Assembly: GCA_963695645.1 (NCBI GenBank) | Contig: CAVOHC010000012.1 | Span: 124,001 to 188,000, forward strand | Direction of reading: 5' to 3' | Length of the DNA stretch: 64,000 nucleotides | Source: DATBGO01 sp963695645 | GTDB lineage: Bacteria; Actinomycetota; Actinomycetes; Streptosporangiales; Streptosporangiaceae | Shown: piece by piece, positions 40,536 through 49,539 of the stretch | Layout of the letters: every line of letters begins with the position of its first letter | Numbering within the stretch: position 1 is the stretch's first letter | Made by a program: the position numbers and the translations under genes | The notes under the pieces: model-generated | Told to the model about the DNA's origin: nothing | Seen by the model: only the letters and a program-made list of their open reading frames with translations | Database searches by the model: none

Positions 40536-43001
40536 GTGACGGCGCCGCTGCCCAGCCGGGCCAGGGTGGTGATCATCGGCGGCGGCGTGATCGGTACCAG
40601 CGTCGCCTACCACCTGGCCAAGGCAGGCTGGACCGACGTGCTGCTGCTTGAGCAGGGCAAGCTGTCCTGCGGTAGCACCTGGCATGCCGCGGGGCTGGTC
40701 GGCCAGCTCAGGGCATCCGAGAGCGGCACGAGGCTGGTGCAATATTCAACGGAGCTGTATGCCGGCCTGGAGGACGAGGTCGGCCTGTCGACGGGTTTCC
40801 GGCGCTGCGGCGGTGTCACCGTCGCGCGCAGCCGCGATCGCCTGGTCCAGCTCCAGCGCACCGCCGCGGCGGCCGAGGCGTTCGACCTCGAGTGCGAGCT
40901 GATCAGCCCGCGGCGGGCCGCCGAGCTCTTCCCGGTCATGGAGGTGGCCGATCTCGCCGGCGCGATCTGGCTGCCCGGTGACGGCCGGGCCAACCCGACC
41001 GACCTGACGGCCGCGCTGGCGCGGGGTGCCCGCAGCCGCGGCGTGGTAGTGCGGGAGCGCACCAGGGTAACCGGGATCCGGACGGCCGGCGGTGCCGTCG
41101 CAGGGGTGCGAACCGCCGACGGCGATGTCGAGGCCGAGGTGGTCGTCAACTGCGCGGGGCAGTGGGCCAAACAGGTCGGCGCGATGGGCGGGGTGACCGT
41201 TCCGCTGCACTCCGCCGAGCACTTCTACGTGGTGACCAAGCAGATCGAGGGAGTCCACCGCGACCTGCCTATCCTGCGCGATCCCGACGGCTACACCTAT
41301 TTCAAGGAGGAGGTCGGCGGCCTGGTGGTCGGCGGCTTCGAGCCGCAGGCGAAGCCCTGGGTCGCCCCGGACGCGCTGCCGCAGGAGTTCGAGTTCCAGC
41401 TGCTCGATGAGGACTGGGAGCATTTCTCGATCCTGATGGAGAATGCCTTGCTCCGGATCCCGGCGCTGCACGAGACCGGCATCAAGAAGTTCTACAACGG
41501 CCCGGAGAGCTTCACCCCGGACAATCAGTTCATCCTCGGCGAGGCCCCGGAACTGCGCGGCTTCTTCGTCGCGGCTGGTTTCAACTCGGTCGGAATCGCT
41601 TCGGCCGGCGGTGCCGGGCGGGCGCTCGCGGAGTGGATCATCGAGGGTGACCCCGGGTGCGATCTGTCGGTCGTCGACATCAGGCGGTTCGCTCGTTTCA
41701 ACGGTAATAACCGCTGGCTACACGACCGGGTGGCGGAGATCCTGGGCCTGCACTACGCGGTCCCGTGGCCGAACCGCGAGCTCGAGACGGCGCGTCCGCT
41801 GCGCCGGTCGCCCGTCTACCACCTGCTCGAGCGGGCGGGCGCTGGTTTCGGCAGCCGGATGGGCTGGGAACGGGCCAACTTCTTCGCGCCCCCTGGCCAG
41901 GTGCCGGAGATCAGGTACTCCTGGGGGAAGCCGAACTGGCAGCCCTGGTCATCGGCCGAGCAGCGGGCCGCCCGCAACGGCGTGGCGGTCTTCGACCAGA
42001 CATCGTTCTCCAAGTACTTGCTGGCCGGGCCGGACGCCGCCCGGGCGCTGCAGCGGCTGTGCACCGCCGACGTCGACGTCGAACCCGGCCGGACGGTCTA
42101 CACGGGGATGCTCAACCAGCGGGGCACCTACGAGGCCGACATCACCGTCACCCGGCTGTCGGACGAAGAGTTCCTGCTGGTCAGCAGCGCGGCGACGACC
42201 GAGAGGGACAAGGACCACATCCGCAGGCAGCTCCGGCCCGGCGGCCGTGCCGTGCTCGCCGACGTGACGTCCGCGTATGCCGTCTTCGGCGTGATGGGGC
42301 CGAGGTCGCGGGACCTGCTGTCGGTGGTTTCCGCCAGCGACTTCAGCGACGCGGCGTTCGGCTTCGGGACCAGCCGCGAGATCGATGTCGGATATGCGAC
42401 GGTCCGGGCCACCCGCATCAGCTACGTCGGCGAGCTTGGCTGGGAGCTTTACGTGCCCGCTGAGTTCGCGGTCGGGGTTTATGCGGAGCTGACCGCGGCC
42501 GGGCCGCGCTTCGGGCTGGTCAACGCCGGCTACTACGCGATCGAGTCGATGCGCTTGGAGAAGGGCTACCGGGCGTTCGGCCGCGAGCTGACCCCGGACT
42601 ACGGGCCCGCCGAGGCCGGGCTGCTTTTCGCCTGCAAGCTCAAGACCGGTATCTGGTTCCTCGGCCGGGAGGCGGTCGAGAAGGCTAAGGCTGTCGGCCC
42701 TCGCCGTAGGCTGGTCTCCCTGGTGCTTGACGATCCTGACGCGATGATCTGGGGCGGTGAACTCGTCCTGCGGGACGGGGCGGCGGTCGGCCAGGTGACC
42801 TCGGGGGCGTGGGGCGAGACGCTCGGCGCGTGCGCCGGCCTCGCGTACCTCCGTCATCCGGACGGCGAGACCGTGACCGCGGATTTCGTCCGGGCCGGCT
42901 CCTATGAGGTGAACGTGAGCGGCCAGCGGGTAGCTGCGACCGCGCACCTGCGGCCACCGCTCGATCCAGCCGGTGACCGGGTCAAAGGAGCGGCGCGATG
43001 A
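40536..43001 (+). CDS. Dimethylglycine/sarcosine dehydrogenase-type FAD and folate-binding protein
   Basis: A protein of 821 residues. Residues 1-420 are a DAO flavoprotein domain, with VVIIGGGVIGTSVAYHLA and the flavin-attachment region CGSTWHAAGLVGQ, the His probably being covalently linked. An FAO_M segment follows at about 370-425. Residues 430-700 are an aminomethyltransferase-like (GCV_T) folate domain and about 715-810 its C-terminal domain. It oxidatively demethylates a methylated glycine, passing the one-carbon unit to tetrahydrofolate. The GTG start with GGAG upstream fits. It lies 78 bases after the choline-kinase-like gene. Dimethylglycine versus sarcosine cannot be separated here. 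Confidence 0.85.
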   Translation: MTAPLPSRARVVIIGGGVIGTSVAYHLAKAGWTDVLLLEQGKLSCGSTWHAAGLVGQLRASESGTRLVQYSTELYAGLEDEVGLSTGFRRCGGVTVARSRDRLVQLQRTAAAAEAFDLECELISPRRAAELFPVMEVADLAGAIWLPGDGRANPTDLTAALARGARSRGVVVRERTRVTGIRTAGGAVAGVRTADGDVEAEVVVNCAGQWAKQVGAMGGVTVPLHSAEHFYVVTKQIEGVHRDLPILRDPDGYTYFKEEVGGLVVGGFEPQAKPWVAPDALPQEFEFQLLDEDWEHFSILMENALLRIPALHETGIKKFYNGPESFTPDNQFILGEAPELRGFFVAAGFNSVGIASAGGAGRALAEWIIEGDPGCDLSVVDIRRFARFNGNNRWLHDRVAEILGLHYAVPWPNRELETARPLRRSPVYHLLERAGAGFGSRMGWERANFFAPPGQVPEIRYSWGKPNWQPWSSAEQRAARNGVAVFDQTSFSKYLLAGPDAARALQRLCTADVDVEPGRTVYTGMLNQRGTYEADITVTRLSDEEFLLVSSAATTERDKDHIRRQLRPGGRAVLADVTSAYAVFGVMGPRSRDLLSVVSASDFSDAAFGFGTSREIDVGYATVRATRISYVGELGWELYVPAEFAVGVYAELTAAGPRFGLVNAGYYAIESMRLEKGYRAFGRELTPDYGPAEAGLLFACKLKTGIWFLGREAVEKAKAVGPRRRLVSLVLDDPDAMIWGGELVLRDGAAVGQVTSGAWGETLGACAGLAYLRHPDGETVTADFVRAGSYEVNVSGQRVAATAHLRPPLDPAGDRVKGAAR

Positions 43002-43096
43002 CCAGAGCGCTCTCGATCTGGGCAAGTGCCAGGCGATCTGGGCACGTACAAGGAGGCAGCCAGGGGCGGCCTGGCGCTGAAGTGGCGGAGCGCTGA

Positions 43097-43150
43097 GCCG
43101 GTCCGCCCGCCTGCGCCGGTCCGCCCGCCTGCGCCGGTCCGCCCGCCTGC
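43097..43150. repeat. 18-bp tandem repeat, 3 copies
   Basis: GCCGGTCCGCCCGCCTGC repeats three times exactly between the dehydrogenase and the LtrA gene. No coding role seen. Confidence 0.95.
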
Positions 43151-43174
43151 GCCGCTAACCGCTGTCATCATCGA

Positions 43175-44398
43175 GTGGTGCAAGAGGCCAGGCCCCGGAA
43201 CCTGATGCGCGAGCGGGCCGGGTCCCAGCGCGTCACCAATGTCGAGCTCTTCTTCGACCTCGTTTACGTGTTCGCAGTGACCCAGCTGTCGCGTTACCTG
43301 CTCGCCCATCCGACGCCGGGCGGCGCGCTGCAGGCCGTGCTGCTGCTCGCCATGGTCTGGCTGCTGTGGGTGTACACGACCTGGGTCACCAACTGGCTGG
43401 ACCCGGAGCGGATCGCCGTCCGGCTGTTGCTGCTCGCCCTCATGCTGGCCAGCCTGGTCCTTTCGGCTGCCCTGCCGGGGGCGTTCGGTGCCAGGGGCCT
43501 TGCCGTCGGTATCGCCTACGCCGCGATGCAGATAGGCCGCAGCGTGTTCACCGTCATCGCGCTGCGGGACCGTCCGCTGCAGCGCAACTTCGAGCGCATC
43601 CTGTCCTGGTGCCTGGTCAGCGGCACCCTGGCGGTGCTGGGCGGCGCGGTGGCCGGCCACGCGCGCGCCGCCTTGTGGCTCGCCGCGGTCGCGGTCGACT
43701 TGCTCGGCGGCGTGGTCGGCTTCTACACGCCGGGGCTCGGCCGCTCGACCACGCAGGACTGGACCATTGAAGGCGGCCACTTCGCGGAACGCTGCCAGGC
43801 GTTCATCCTGATCGCGCTCGGCGAGTCGATCGTGGTCATCGGCGCCACGCTGTCCGGCCTGGCGCAGGTGAGCCTGGAGGCGGTCGGGGCGTTCGTGACG
43901 GCGTTCATCGGCAGCGCGGGATTGTGGTGGCTGTACTTCGACCGCAGCGCAGAAGAAGGCGCTAGGGTCATCGCCAGCTCAGCCGATCCGGGACGGCTGG
44001 GCCGGTCCGCCTATCATTTCGTCCATCCAGTCATGGTCGCCGGGATCATCGTTACGGCTGCCGCAGACGAGCTGGTACTTTCGCACCCGGATGCGGCGGC
44101 CTCGGCCCAGGCCTCCTGGATGATCCTGGGCGGTACCGGACTGTTCATCGCCGGTCACGCCGCCTTCAAGGCCATCATCTGGCGGCGCGTGTCCTGGCCG
44201 CGGATCGCCGCGCTGGCCATCATCGCGCTGCTCGGGCTGCTCGCGCCGCAGGTGTCGGCCCTCGCCCTGAGCGTCTGCAGCGCTGCGGTGGTCGTGGCCC
44301 TGGTGCTGGCTGACTTCTTGGTGCTCGCCGGGCCAGCGGATGGCTATCCCGGCGCGGCTGCCGGTACCTCTCCGGGCGCGTCGTCCGGCGCGGCCTGA
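43175..44398 (+). CDS. LtrA (low-temperature-requirement A) family membrane protein
   Basis: A protein of 407 residues with about ten membrane helices across its length. The first conserved segment is TNVELFFDLVYVFAVTQLS; the later segment HFAERCQAFILIALGESIVV is the second family hallmark. LtrA proteins were linked to cold growth in Listeria, but their biochemical activity is not established. The start is doubtful: GTG at 43175 or 43178, or ATG at 43205, none with a good ribosome-binding site; I list the longest. It is followed after 27 bases by a methyltransferase. Confidence 0.83.
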   Translation: MVQEARPRNLMRERAGSQRVTNVELFFDLVYVFAVTQLSRYLLAHPTPGGALQAVLLLAMVWLLWVYTTWVTNWLDPERIAVRLLLLALMLASLVLSAALPGAFGARGLAVGIAYAAMQIGRSVFTVIALRDRPLQRNFERILSWCLVSGTLAVLGGAVAGHARAALWLAAVAVDLLGGVVGFYTPGLGRSTTQDWTIEGGHFAERCQAFILIALGESIVVIGATLSGLAQVSLEAVGAFVTAFIGSAGLWWLYFDRSAEEGARVIASSADPGRLGRSAYHFVHPVMVAGIIVTAAADELVLSHPDAAASAQASWMILGGTGLFIAGHAAFKAIIWRRVSWPRIAALAIIALLGLLAPQVSALALSVCSAAVVVALVLADFLVLAGPADGYPGAAAGTSPGASSGAA

Positions 44399-44425
44399 GG
44401 CTCATCCGGTGAGACGATCAGCCTT

Positions 44426-45250
44426 ATGGCGCACCCAGATGGCTACCTGCTGGACAACCAGCAGGCCGAGGCAGGGGAGCGGTTCGATGCCCTGTCAGCG
44501 ATCTTTGATCCTTCGACCTTCCGGCATTTCGACAACCTCGGGATCCGCGCCGGATGGCGGTGCTGGGAAGTAGGCGCGGGAGGGCCTTCGGTGGCCAGGT
44601 GGCTGGCCGAGCGGGTGGCCCCGGCGGGCCGGGTGCTCGCGACCGATATCGACGTCTCGTGGACGCGGCAGGCGCAGAGCCCGCTGATCGAGGTACTCCG
44701 CCACGACGTGGCGGCTGACGACCCGCCGGCCGAGACCTTCGATCTTGTGCACGCGCGCCTGGTTTTGGTCCACGTGGCCGACCGCGGCCAGGCGCTGCGG
44801 TCGATGATCAGCGTGCTGCGTCCCGGCGGCTGGCTACTCGTCGAGGACGCCGATCCAGCTTTGCAGCCGCTGATCTGCCCGGACGAGTCCGGCCCCGCTC
44901 AGCAGCTGGCGAACAGGCTGCGTACTGCGTTCAGGACGATGCTTGCCCAGCGCGGCGCGGACCTGAGCTACGGCCGCAAGCTGCCGCGGCTGCTGCGCGA
45001 AGCCGGCCTGGCTGAGGTGGCGGCGGATGCTTTCTTCCCGCTCGCCTCCGCTGCCTGCACTGAGCTTGAGGCGGCCACCGTGCGCCAGATCCGGGCCGGC
45101 CTCATTTCCCAGGGCCTTGCCACCGCGGACGAGATCGACCAGCATCTTGCCAACGTCGCGGCGGGGCAGCTCGACCTGGCCACGGCCCCGATGATCTCGG
45201 CCTGGGGACGCCGCCTGCCGTCCGCTCAGACCAGCCTGGCCGCAGACTAG
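44426..45250 (+). CDS. SAM-dependent methyltransferase
   Basis: A class I methyltransferase of 274 residues. Motif I reads CWEVGAGGPSVARWLAE near residue 50, motif II LATDIDVSW, and a post-motif IV segment FDLVHARLVLVHV. The C-terminal third is less conserved. Substrates of such proteins cannot be assigned by sequence. The start ATG has no strong ribosome-binding site. It follows the LtrA gene closely but no shared role is evident. Confidence 0.78.
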   Translation: MAHPDGYLLDNQQAEAGERFDALSAIFDPSTFRHFDNLGIRAGWRCWEVGAGGPSVARWLAERVAPAGRVLATDIDVSWTRQAQSPLIEVLRHDVAADDPPAETFDLVHARLVLVHVADRGQALRSMISVLRPGGWLLVEDADPALQPLICPDESGPAQQLANRLRTAFRTMLAQRGADLSYGRKLPRLLREAGLAEVAADAFFPLASAACTELEAATVRQIRAGLISQGLATADEIDQHLANVAAGQLDLATAPMISAWGRRLPSAQTSLAAD

Positions 45251-45672
45251 GGAGCCGGCCGCCGGCCGCTTCCGGCGGCACGGGTGGCAATGGCCAGCGA
45301 AATGCGGCCAATGGCGCTTGCGGCACGCTGCGCCTGCGCCTTGCAATCGATCGGTGCCAGAAGCGCGAAATGGTCAGCATATGACTAAGCGCCAGGATAA
45401 AACGCCCATTGCACGCCGGGTCTCAGACCCGGCAGGCTGAGCGCTCGCCATGGATTCGTAAAGAATTGATAACGACATGGCGCCGCGCCATCCGTCCGGC
45501 CGAGGCTGCCGAATCAGGTGCGTGATAGTTGCCGCCAGGCACGCGCGGGACCGGGGAGCGTACGCCCGCGTGAGCATCAGGCTGCCTGAAAGCGGATCAC
45601 TACACCTGGACGCCAGGTTCCGGTGCCCAGCGCTGGGAGCGTGGCAGCAGGCCTGCTCCGGAAAGGAGAGCC
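45251..45672. other. Intergenic region without a gene, containing a small hairpin
   Basis: About 420 bases between the methyltransferase and the Tat-exported protein. The only structure I see is a perfect 7-bp hairpin, CCGGGTC-TCA-GACCCGG, at 45416-45432 without a T-run. The frames covering the stretch on either strand look like chance GC-rich frames. Confidence 0.5.
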
Positions 45673-46059
45673 ATGTCAGACACGGAACAACCGGGGACGA
45701 CCGAAGGACGCGCCCTGACCGGAGGCGGCGGGGGAGGCGGGGGCACGCAGCCTGATCCGTCCCGCCGAGCGATCCTGCGCGGCGCGGCGGGCGCGGGAGT
45801 CGCCGGCGTCGCGGCGGGCGCCCTGATCGGGCTGCCCGCCGGCCAGGCCCGCGCGTCGGCCGCACGTTCGACGGCCCGGTCCGCATCGGGCACCTCGTCA
45901 GCCGCTGGGCAGACGGCCGACCTCGCCGAGCCCGCGGACGACGTCGTCGTGCACCTGCGCGACGCCCGCTCCGGCGAGATGGACATCTTCTCCGGGACCA
46001 GCCAGACCCGGCTCCGTGACCCCGACCTGGCCAGCCGCCTGGTGCGGGCAATCCGGTGA
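45673..46059 (+). CDS. Small Tat-exported protein of unknown function
   Basis: A protein of 128 residues with an obvious twin-arginine signal: SRRAILRGAAGAGVAGVAAG near 35-54, a hydrophobic stretch, and a cleavage-like ARASA near 61. The mature part is about 65 residues, acidic then charged, with VHLRDARSGEMDIFSGTSQT, resembling small actinobacterial secreted proteins next to DUF4331 genes. GGAAAGGAG precedes the ATG. It lies 42 bases before the DUF4331 gene, so an operon is likely. No function recognised. Confidence 0.72.
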   Translation: MSDTEQPGTTEGRALTGGGGGGGGTQPDPSRRAILRGAAGAGVAGVAAGALIGLPAGQARASAARSTARSASGTSSAAGQTADLAEPADDVVVHLRDARSGEMDIFSGTSQTRLRDPDLASRLVRAIR

Positions 46060-46101
46060 CCAGCGCAGCCATCGTCATGACCATCCCCAGTGAGGTAAGC
46101 C

Positions 46102-47487
46102 ATGTCATCGCATCGTGAGGCGCCGGAGATCTCCAAGGATCCGGTGGCCGACAGTACCGACGTCTACGCGTTCGTCAGCCCGGACCGGCCGGGCACCGTA
46201 ACGCTGATCGCTAATTACGTCCCGCTGCAGGAGCCAGCGGGCGGCCCGAATTTCTACGAGTTCGGCGACGACGTGCTCTATGAGATCCACATAGACAACG
46301 ACGGCGACGGCCGGGCCGATATCAGCTACCAGTTCCGCTTCAAGACCGTGCTCCAGGATCCCGAGACTTTCCTCTACAACGTCGCGCCGATCCTTTCGCT
46401 CGACAGCCCGAACTGGAATCGCCGGCAGTTCTACTCGGTGACCCGGGTCGTCCACGGCGCTGCTGAGCCGATCGCGACCGGGCTGGCCTGCCCGCCATGC
46501 AACATCGGCCCGCTGTCGACCCCGGACTACCCGGCCCTCGCTGCCGCCGCCGTGCACCACCTGCCGTCCGGCGGCCGGGTGTTCGCCGGCCAGCGCGCTG
46601 AGGGTTTCTACGTGGACCTCGGGTCGATCTTCGACCTAGCCAACTTGCGGCCGTTCCAGCAGCTGCATGACCAGTACGGAATGAACGTTTTCACCAAGCC
46701 AGCCAACGGCGTCAATGCCACGAACCACCTGAACGTACACTCCATCGCGATTCAGGTTCCCGCCAGCCAGCTGCTCCGGCGGGGGGCCAGCGGTGCGTCG
46801 GACCCGCGCTCGGTGATCGGCGTATGGACCACCGCCAGCCGGCAGCGGGTCCAGGTCTGGGACGCGGAGCGCGGCGTGTGCCTGGACAGCGGCCCCTTCC
46901 GTCAGGTGTCCCGCCTCGGTAACCCGCTGGTCAATGAGGTCATTATCCCGCTCGGCAAGAAGGATGCGTGGAACGCGCTGCCGCCCTCGGACGACAAGCT
47001 CTTCGCCTCGTATGTCACCAGTCCGGAACTGGCTGCGCTGCTGCCCGGCCTGTACCCGGGGGTGTTCCCGAACCTGGCCGCGCTGGTCAATTCGGGCAAG
47101 GCGCGAGCCGACCTGGAGGCCATCCTGCTCACCGGCATCCCGGCGGGCCTGATCAGCGGGTTCCAGAACAACACCGGCGCCGTGCTGTCGGACATGCTGC
47201 GGCTGAACACCGCCATCCCGCCCGCCAGCAAGCCGAACATCCTCGGCCTGCTCGGCTCCGACCTGGCCGGCTTCCCCAACGGGCGCAGGGTCTTCGATGA
47301 CGTGGTCACGATCGAACTCCGGGCGATCGCCGGAGTTACCTATCCGCTGATCGACAGCAGTTACAAACCCGACGCAGCGGCGAGCCTGGTCACCGATGGC
47401 CTGACTCCGGCCAGCGTCAGCGCGCCGTACCTCAGCACTTTCCCGTATCTCGGGGTCCCCTACAGCGGGTACGACAACCCGTCCTGA
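46102..47487 (+). CDS. DUF4331 family protein
   Basis: A protein of 461 residues. It starts SSHREAPEISKDPVADSTDV and has VYAFVSPDRPGTVTLIANYV soon after, both hallmarks of DUF4331, a family of beta-rich proteins of unknown role found in bacteria. The C-terminal half contains a long predicted-globular stretch ending PYSGYDNPS. No signal peptide is seen, although the gene follows a Tat-exported protein. No enzyme activity can be assigned. Confidence 0.82.
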   Translation: MSSHREAPEISKDPVADSTDVYAFVSPDRPGTVTLIANYVPLQEPAGGPNFYEFGDDVLYEIHIDNDGDGRADISYQFRFKTVLQDPETFLYNVAPILSLDSPNWNRRQFYSVTRVVHGAAEPIATGLACPPCNIGPLSTPDYPALAAAAVHHLPSGGRVFAGQRAEGFYVDLGSIFDLANLRPFQQLHDQYGMNVFTKPANGVNATNHLNVHSIAIQVPASQLLRRGASGASDPRSVIGVWTTASRQRVQVWDAERGVCLDSGPFRQVSRLGNPLVNEVIIPLGKKDAWNALPPSDDKLFASYVTSPELAALLPGLYPGVFPNLAALVNSGKARADLEAILLTGIPAGLISGFQNNTGAVLSDMLRLNTAIPPASKPNILGLLGSDLAGFPNGRRVFDDVVTIELRAIAGVTYPLIDSSYKPDAAASLVTDGLTPASVSAPYLSTFPYLGVPYSGYDNPS

Positions 47488-47570
47488 TGGCCGTCGGCCG
47501 CGCTGCGCTGCGCGCGATGCGGTGCGCGTAATGCGCAGCGCGGCCACGGCAGAGTGAAAGGCGCCCAGCC

Positions 47571-47966
47571 GTGAACGAACCCCGGTACGGTCCGACCGGC
47601 GCCGGCACCGTCCTGCTTGAGCTCGGGGCTGGGGTCGGCGCGCTTCTCCTGCACGTCCCCGCGGAGCTGAATGGCCGTGAGATCGAGATCAGCAGAGCAG
47701 GCTCACCGGCCGCGCCTCGCACGCATGCGCAGGTCCGTGAGCGGCCGGGCGGCCGCGGCCGGTGCTATTCCGCGCTCTATCCCGGGCTTGCCGCCGGCAC
47801 CTACTCGGTGTGGCGTGATGAGGTGACCGTCGCGACGACCGTAACGGTGACCGGTGGCCAGATCGCTTGCTGCAGCTGGCCAGCCGCCGGGCCGGTGCCG
47901 GACACAGCCGCCCTGGGGCACCGGCCTGCGCCGGACCTGGCCCCGGCCGGACCGGACCGCGGGTAG
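47571..47966 (+). CDS. Conserved hypothetical protein (phospholipase-annotated family in actinomycetes)
   Basis: A beta-rich protein of 131 residues, GPTGAGTVLLELGAGVGALL at the start, then PAELNGREIEISRAG and a YPGLAAGTYSVW segment. Related proteins are often labelled phospholipase in databases without visible catalytic residues; I see none here. A Pro/Ala-rich tail of about 25 residues ends it. It follows the DUF4331 gene on the same strand after 83 bases and may belong to it. Confidence 0.6.
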   Translation: MNEPRYGPTGAGTVLLELGAGVGALLLHVPAELNGREIEISRAGSPAAPRTHAQVRERPGGRGRCYSALYPGLAAGTYSVWRDEVTVATTVTVTGGQIACCSWPAAGPVPDTAALGHRPAPDLAPAGPDRG

Positions 47967-48096
47967 CGGGCCGGCCTCCGCACCACCCGGGAAACCCCGG
48001 TAAGCTGTATCGTCCCCGGCCATCCAGGATCTGGCGCTGACGGGGAACAATGGCCGCCTGGATCCGGTTCACCCTGGCAGCGGGCGGTGGTCGTGC

Positions 48097-48170
48097 GGCG
48101 GAGTAGCTCAGTCAGGCAGAGCAAGCGGCTCATAATCGCTGTGTCGCCGGTTCAAGTCCGGCCTCCGCTA
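48097..48170 (+). tRNA. tRNA-Met (CAT)
   Basis: A 74-base cloverleaf. The acceptor arms are GGCGGAG and CTCCGCT (first pair G-T), the T-arm is GCCGG-TTCAAGT-CCGGC, and the anticodon loop CTCATAA gives anticodon CAT. It looks like an elongator tRNA-Met, in the usual place upstream of rpmG in actinomycetes. Confidence 0.92.
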
Positions 48171-48300
48171 CGACGCGCCATTAATCGCGTGCGGCCGCCC
48201 TTGCGGTGGCGGCGCGCGACGGGCGATCCTTGGAGCATCGTCTCCCCGGCCCACCGGCGCGCCCGCACAAGTAAGCCCGGCGCCAGCCGGGCCGCTGTAC

Positions 48301-48342
48301 GACAGGAACTGCGTGACAGGAACTGCGTGACAGCAACTGTGT
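48301..48342. repeat. 14-bp tandem repeat, 3 copies
   Basis: GACAGGAACTGCGT twice and a variant GACAGCAACTGTGT lie 36 bases before rpmG. It may be part of the 5' leader. Confidence 0.85.
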
Positions 48343-48378
48343 GACCGGAATATCCGTACGACAGAAAGGCACTCCATC

Positions 48379-48543
48379 GTGGCTGCGACAGACGTCAGGC
48401 CCAAGATCACGCTGGCTTGTCAGGAGTGCAAGCACCGCAACTACATCACCCGCAAGAACCGGCGCAACGACCCCGATCGGGTTGAGCTCAGCAAGTACTG
48501 CCCGAATTGCCGCAAGCACCAGCCGCACCGCGAGACGCGCTAG
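48379..48543 (+). CDS. rpmG: 50S ribosomal protein bL33 (zinc-binding form)
   Basis: A protein of 54 residues starting at GTG. Two CxxC pairs, CQEC and CPNC, are present, so this is the zinc-binding form, not a zinc-free paralogue made under zinc starvation. It contains NYITRKNRRNDPDR, conserved in the family. AAAGG lies about 10 bases before the start. It sits between tRNA-Met and hadA in the standard actinobacterial order. Confidence 0.93.
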   Translation: MAATDVRPKITLACQECKHRNYITRKNRRNDPDRVELSKYCPNCRKHQPHRETR

Positions 48544-48552
48544 CGTCGCCGG

Positions 48553-49002
48553 ATGGCTGTCAACCGCGACTATCTGGGCCGGACTTTCGCACCGGCCGAA
48601 CCGTACGAGGTAAGCCGCGTCAAGATCGCGGACTTCGCGGACGCCATCGGCGACCCGAGTCCGGTGTACCGTGATCGCGCCGCCGCACAGGCAGCCGGCC
48701 ACTCCGACGTGGTCGCGCCCCCCACGTTCGCCATAGTGATCAGCATGGCAAGCAGCGGCCGGGCCGTGATGGACCCTGGTCTAGGCCTCAACTACGCCAT
48801 GGTCGTGCACGGCGAGCAGCGGTTCGAATATTCGCGGCAGATCCAGGCCGGCGACCTGCTCACGGCGCAGGTCACGATCTCCGACATCAAGGAGGCCGGC
48901 CGGAACGTGCTGCTCACCACGCAAACCGACATCCGCACGGTTGCGGGCGAGCACGTGTGTACCGCGTACTCAACATTGGTCGAGCGCGGCGGCGCCGGGT
49001 AA
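48553..49002 (+). CDS. hadA: HadA-like MaoC/FAS1-type dehydratase subunit
   Basis: A hot-dog-fold protein of 149 residues. It resembles HadA, the substrate-binding half of the HadAB (R)-3-hydroxyacyl dehydratase: FADAIGDPSPVYRDR and APPTFAIVISM are visible. In mycobacteria HadAB works in mycolate fatty-acid elongation; in other actinomycetes its physiological substrate is less clear. It starts 9 bases after rpmG and is followed by hadB 17 bases later, as in related genomes. Confidence 0.85.
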   Translation: MAVNRDYLGRTFAPAEPYEVSRVKIADFADAIGDPSPVYRDRAAAQAAGHSDVVAPPTFAIVISMASSGRAVMDPGLGLNYAMVVHGEQRFEYSRQIQAGDLLTAQVTISDIKEAGRNVLLTTQTDIRTVAGEHVCTAYSTLVERGGAG

Positions 49003-49019
49003 AAGAACGGGATGCGGCC

Positions 49020-49448
49020 ATGAGCGAGCAAGTCAAGTACGCGGATGTCGAGACCGGGGCCGAGCTGGCGCCGGTCACGTACTACGTCACCAGGCTCAGC
49101 CTGGTGAAGTACTGCGGCGCGTCGGGCGACTTCAACGTGATCCACTGGAATGAGCGGATCGCCAAGTCAGTCGGCCTGCCGGACGTCATCGCGCACGGAA
49201 TGTTCACGATGGCGCAGGCGGGGCGGTACGTGACCGACTGGGCGGGCGAACAGGCGACCGTCGTCGACTTCGGCGTGCGGTTCTCCTCGCCGGTAGTCGT
49301 GCCGGACGACGATGTCGGCGCGACCATCGAGGTCAGCGGGACGGTCGAGGAGAAGCTGGACGACAACCGCGTCGTGTTGGCACTCAACGCCAGGTCGGCC
49401 GAGACCAGGGTGCTCAGCCGTGCTCGCGCGGTGGTGCGGCTGCCCTGA
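49020..49448 (+). CDS. hadB: HadB-like MaoC dehydratase catalytic subunit
   Basis: A MaoC-type hydratase of 142 residues. The catalytic Asp/His segment ASGDFNVIHWNERIA is complete. It pairs with HadA upstream to dehydrate 3-hydroxyacyl thioesters. The ATG at 49020 is used because the upstream extension in the frame overlaps hadA and is basic. An oligonucleotide-like ribosome-binding site is weak (GGGATG). Confidence 0.85.
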   Translation: MSEQVKYADVETGAELAPVTYYVTRLSLVKYCGASGDFNVIHWNERIAKSVGLPDVIAHGMFTMAQAGRYVTDWAGEQATVVDFGVRFSSPVVVPDDDVGATIEVSGTVEEKLDDNRVVLALNARSAETRVLSRARAVVRLP

Positions 49449-49539
49449 CCGCCGGGCACCACCTTGACGGGCATGATGCGCTGCTGGGCAGGGCGGTGGG
49501 TGGAGGCTGCCCTATGGGCCGGGGGGAGGTGCCGAGTCC

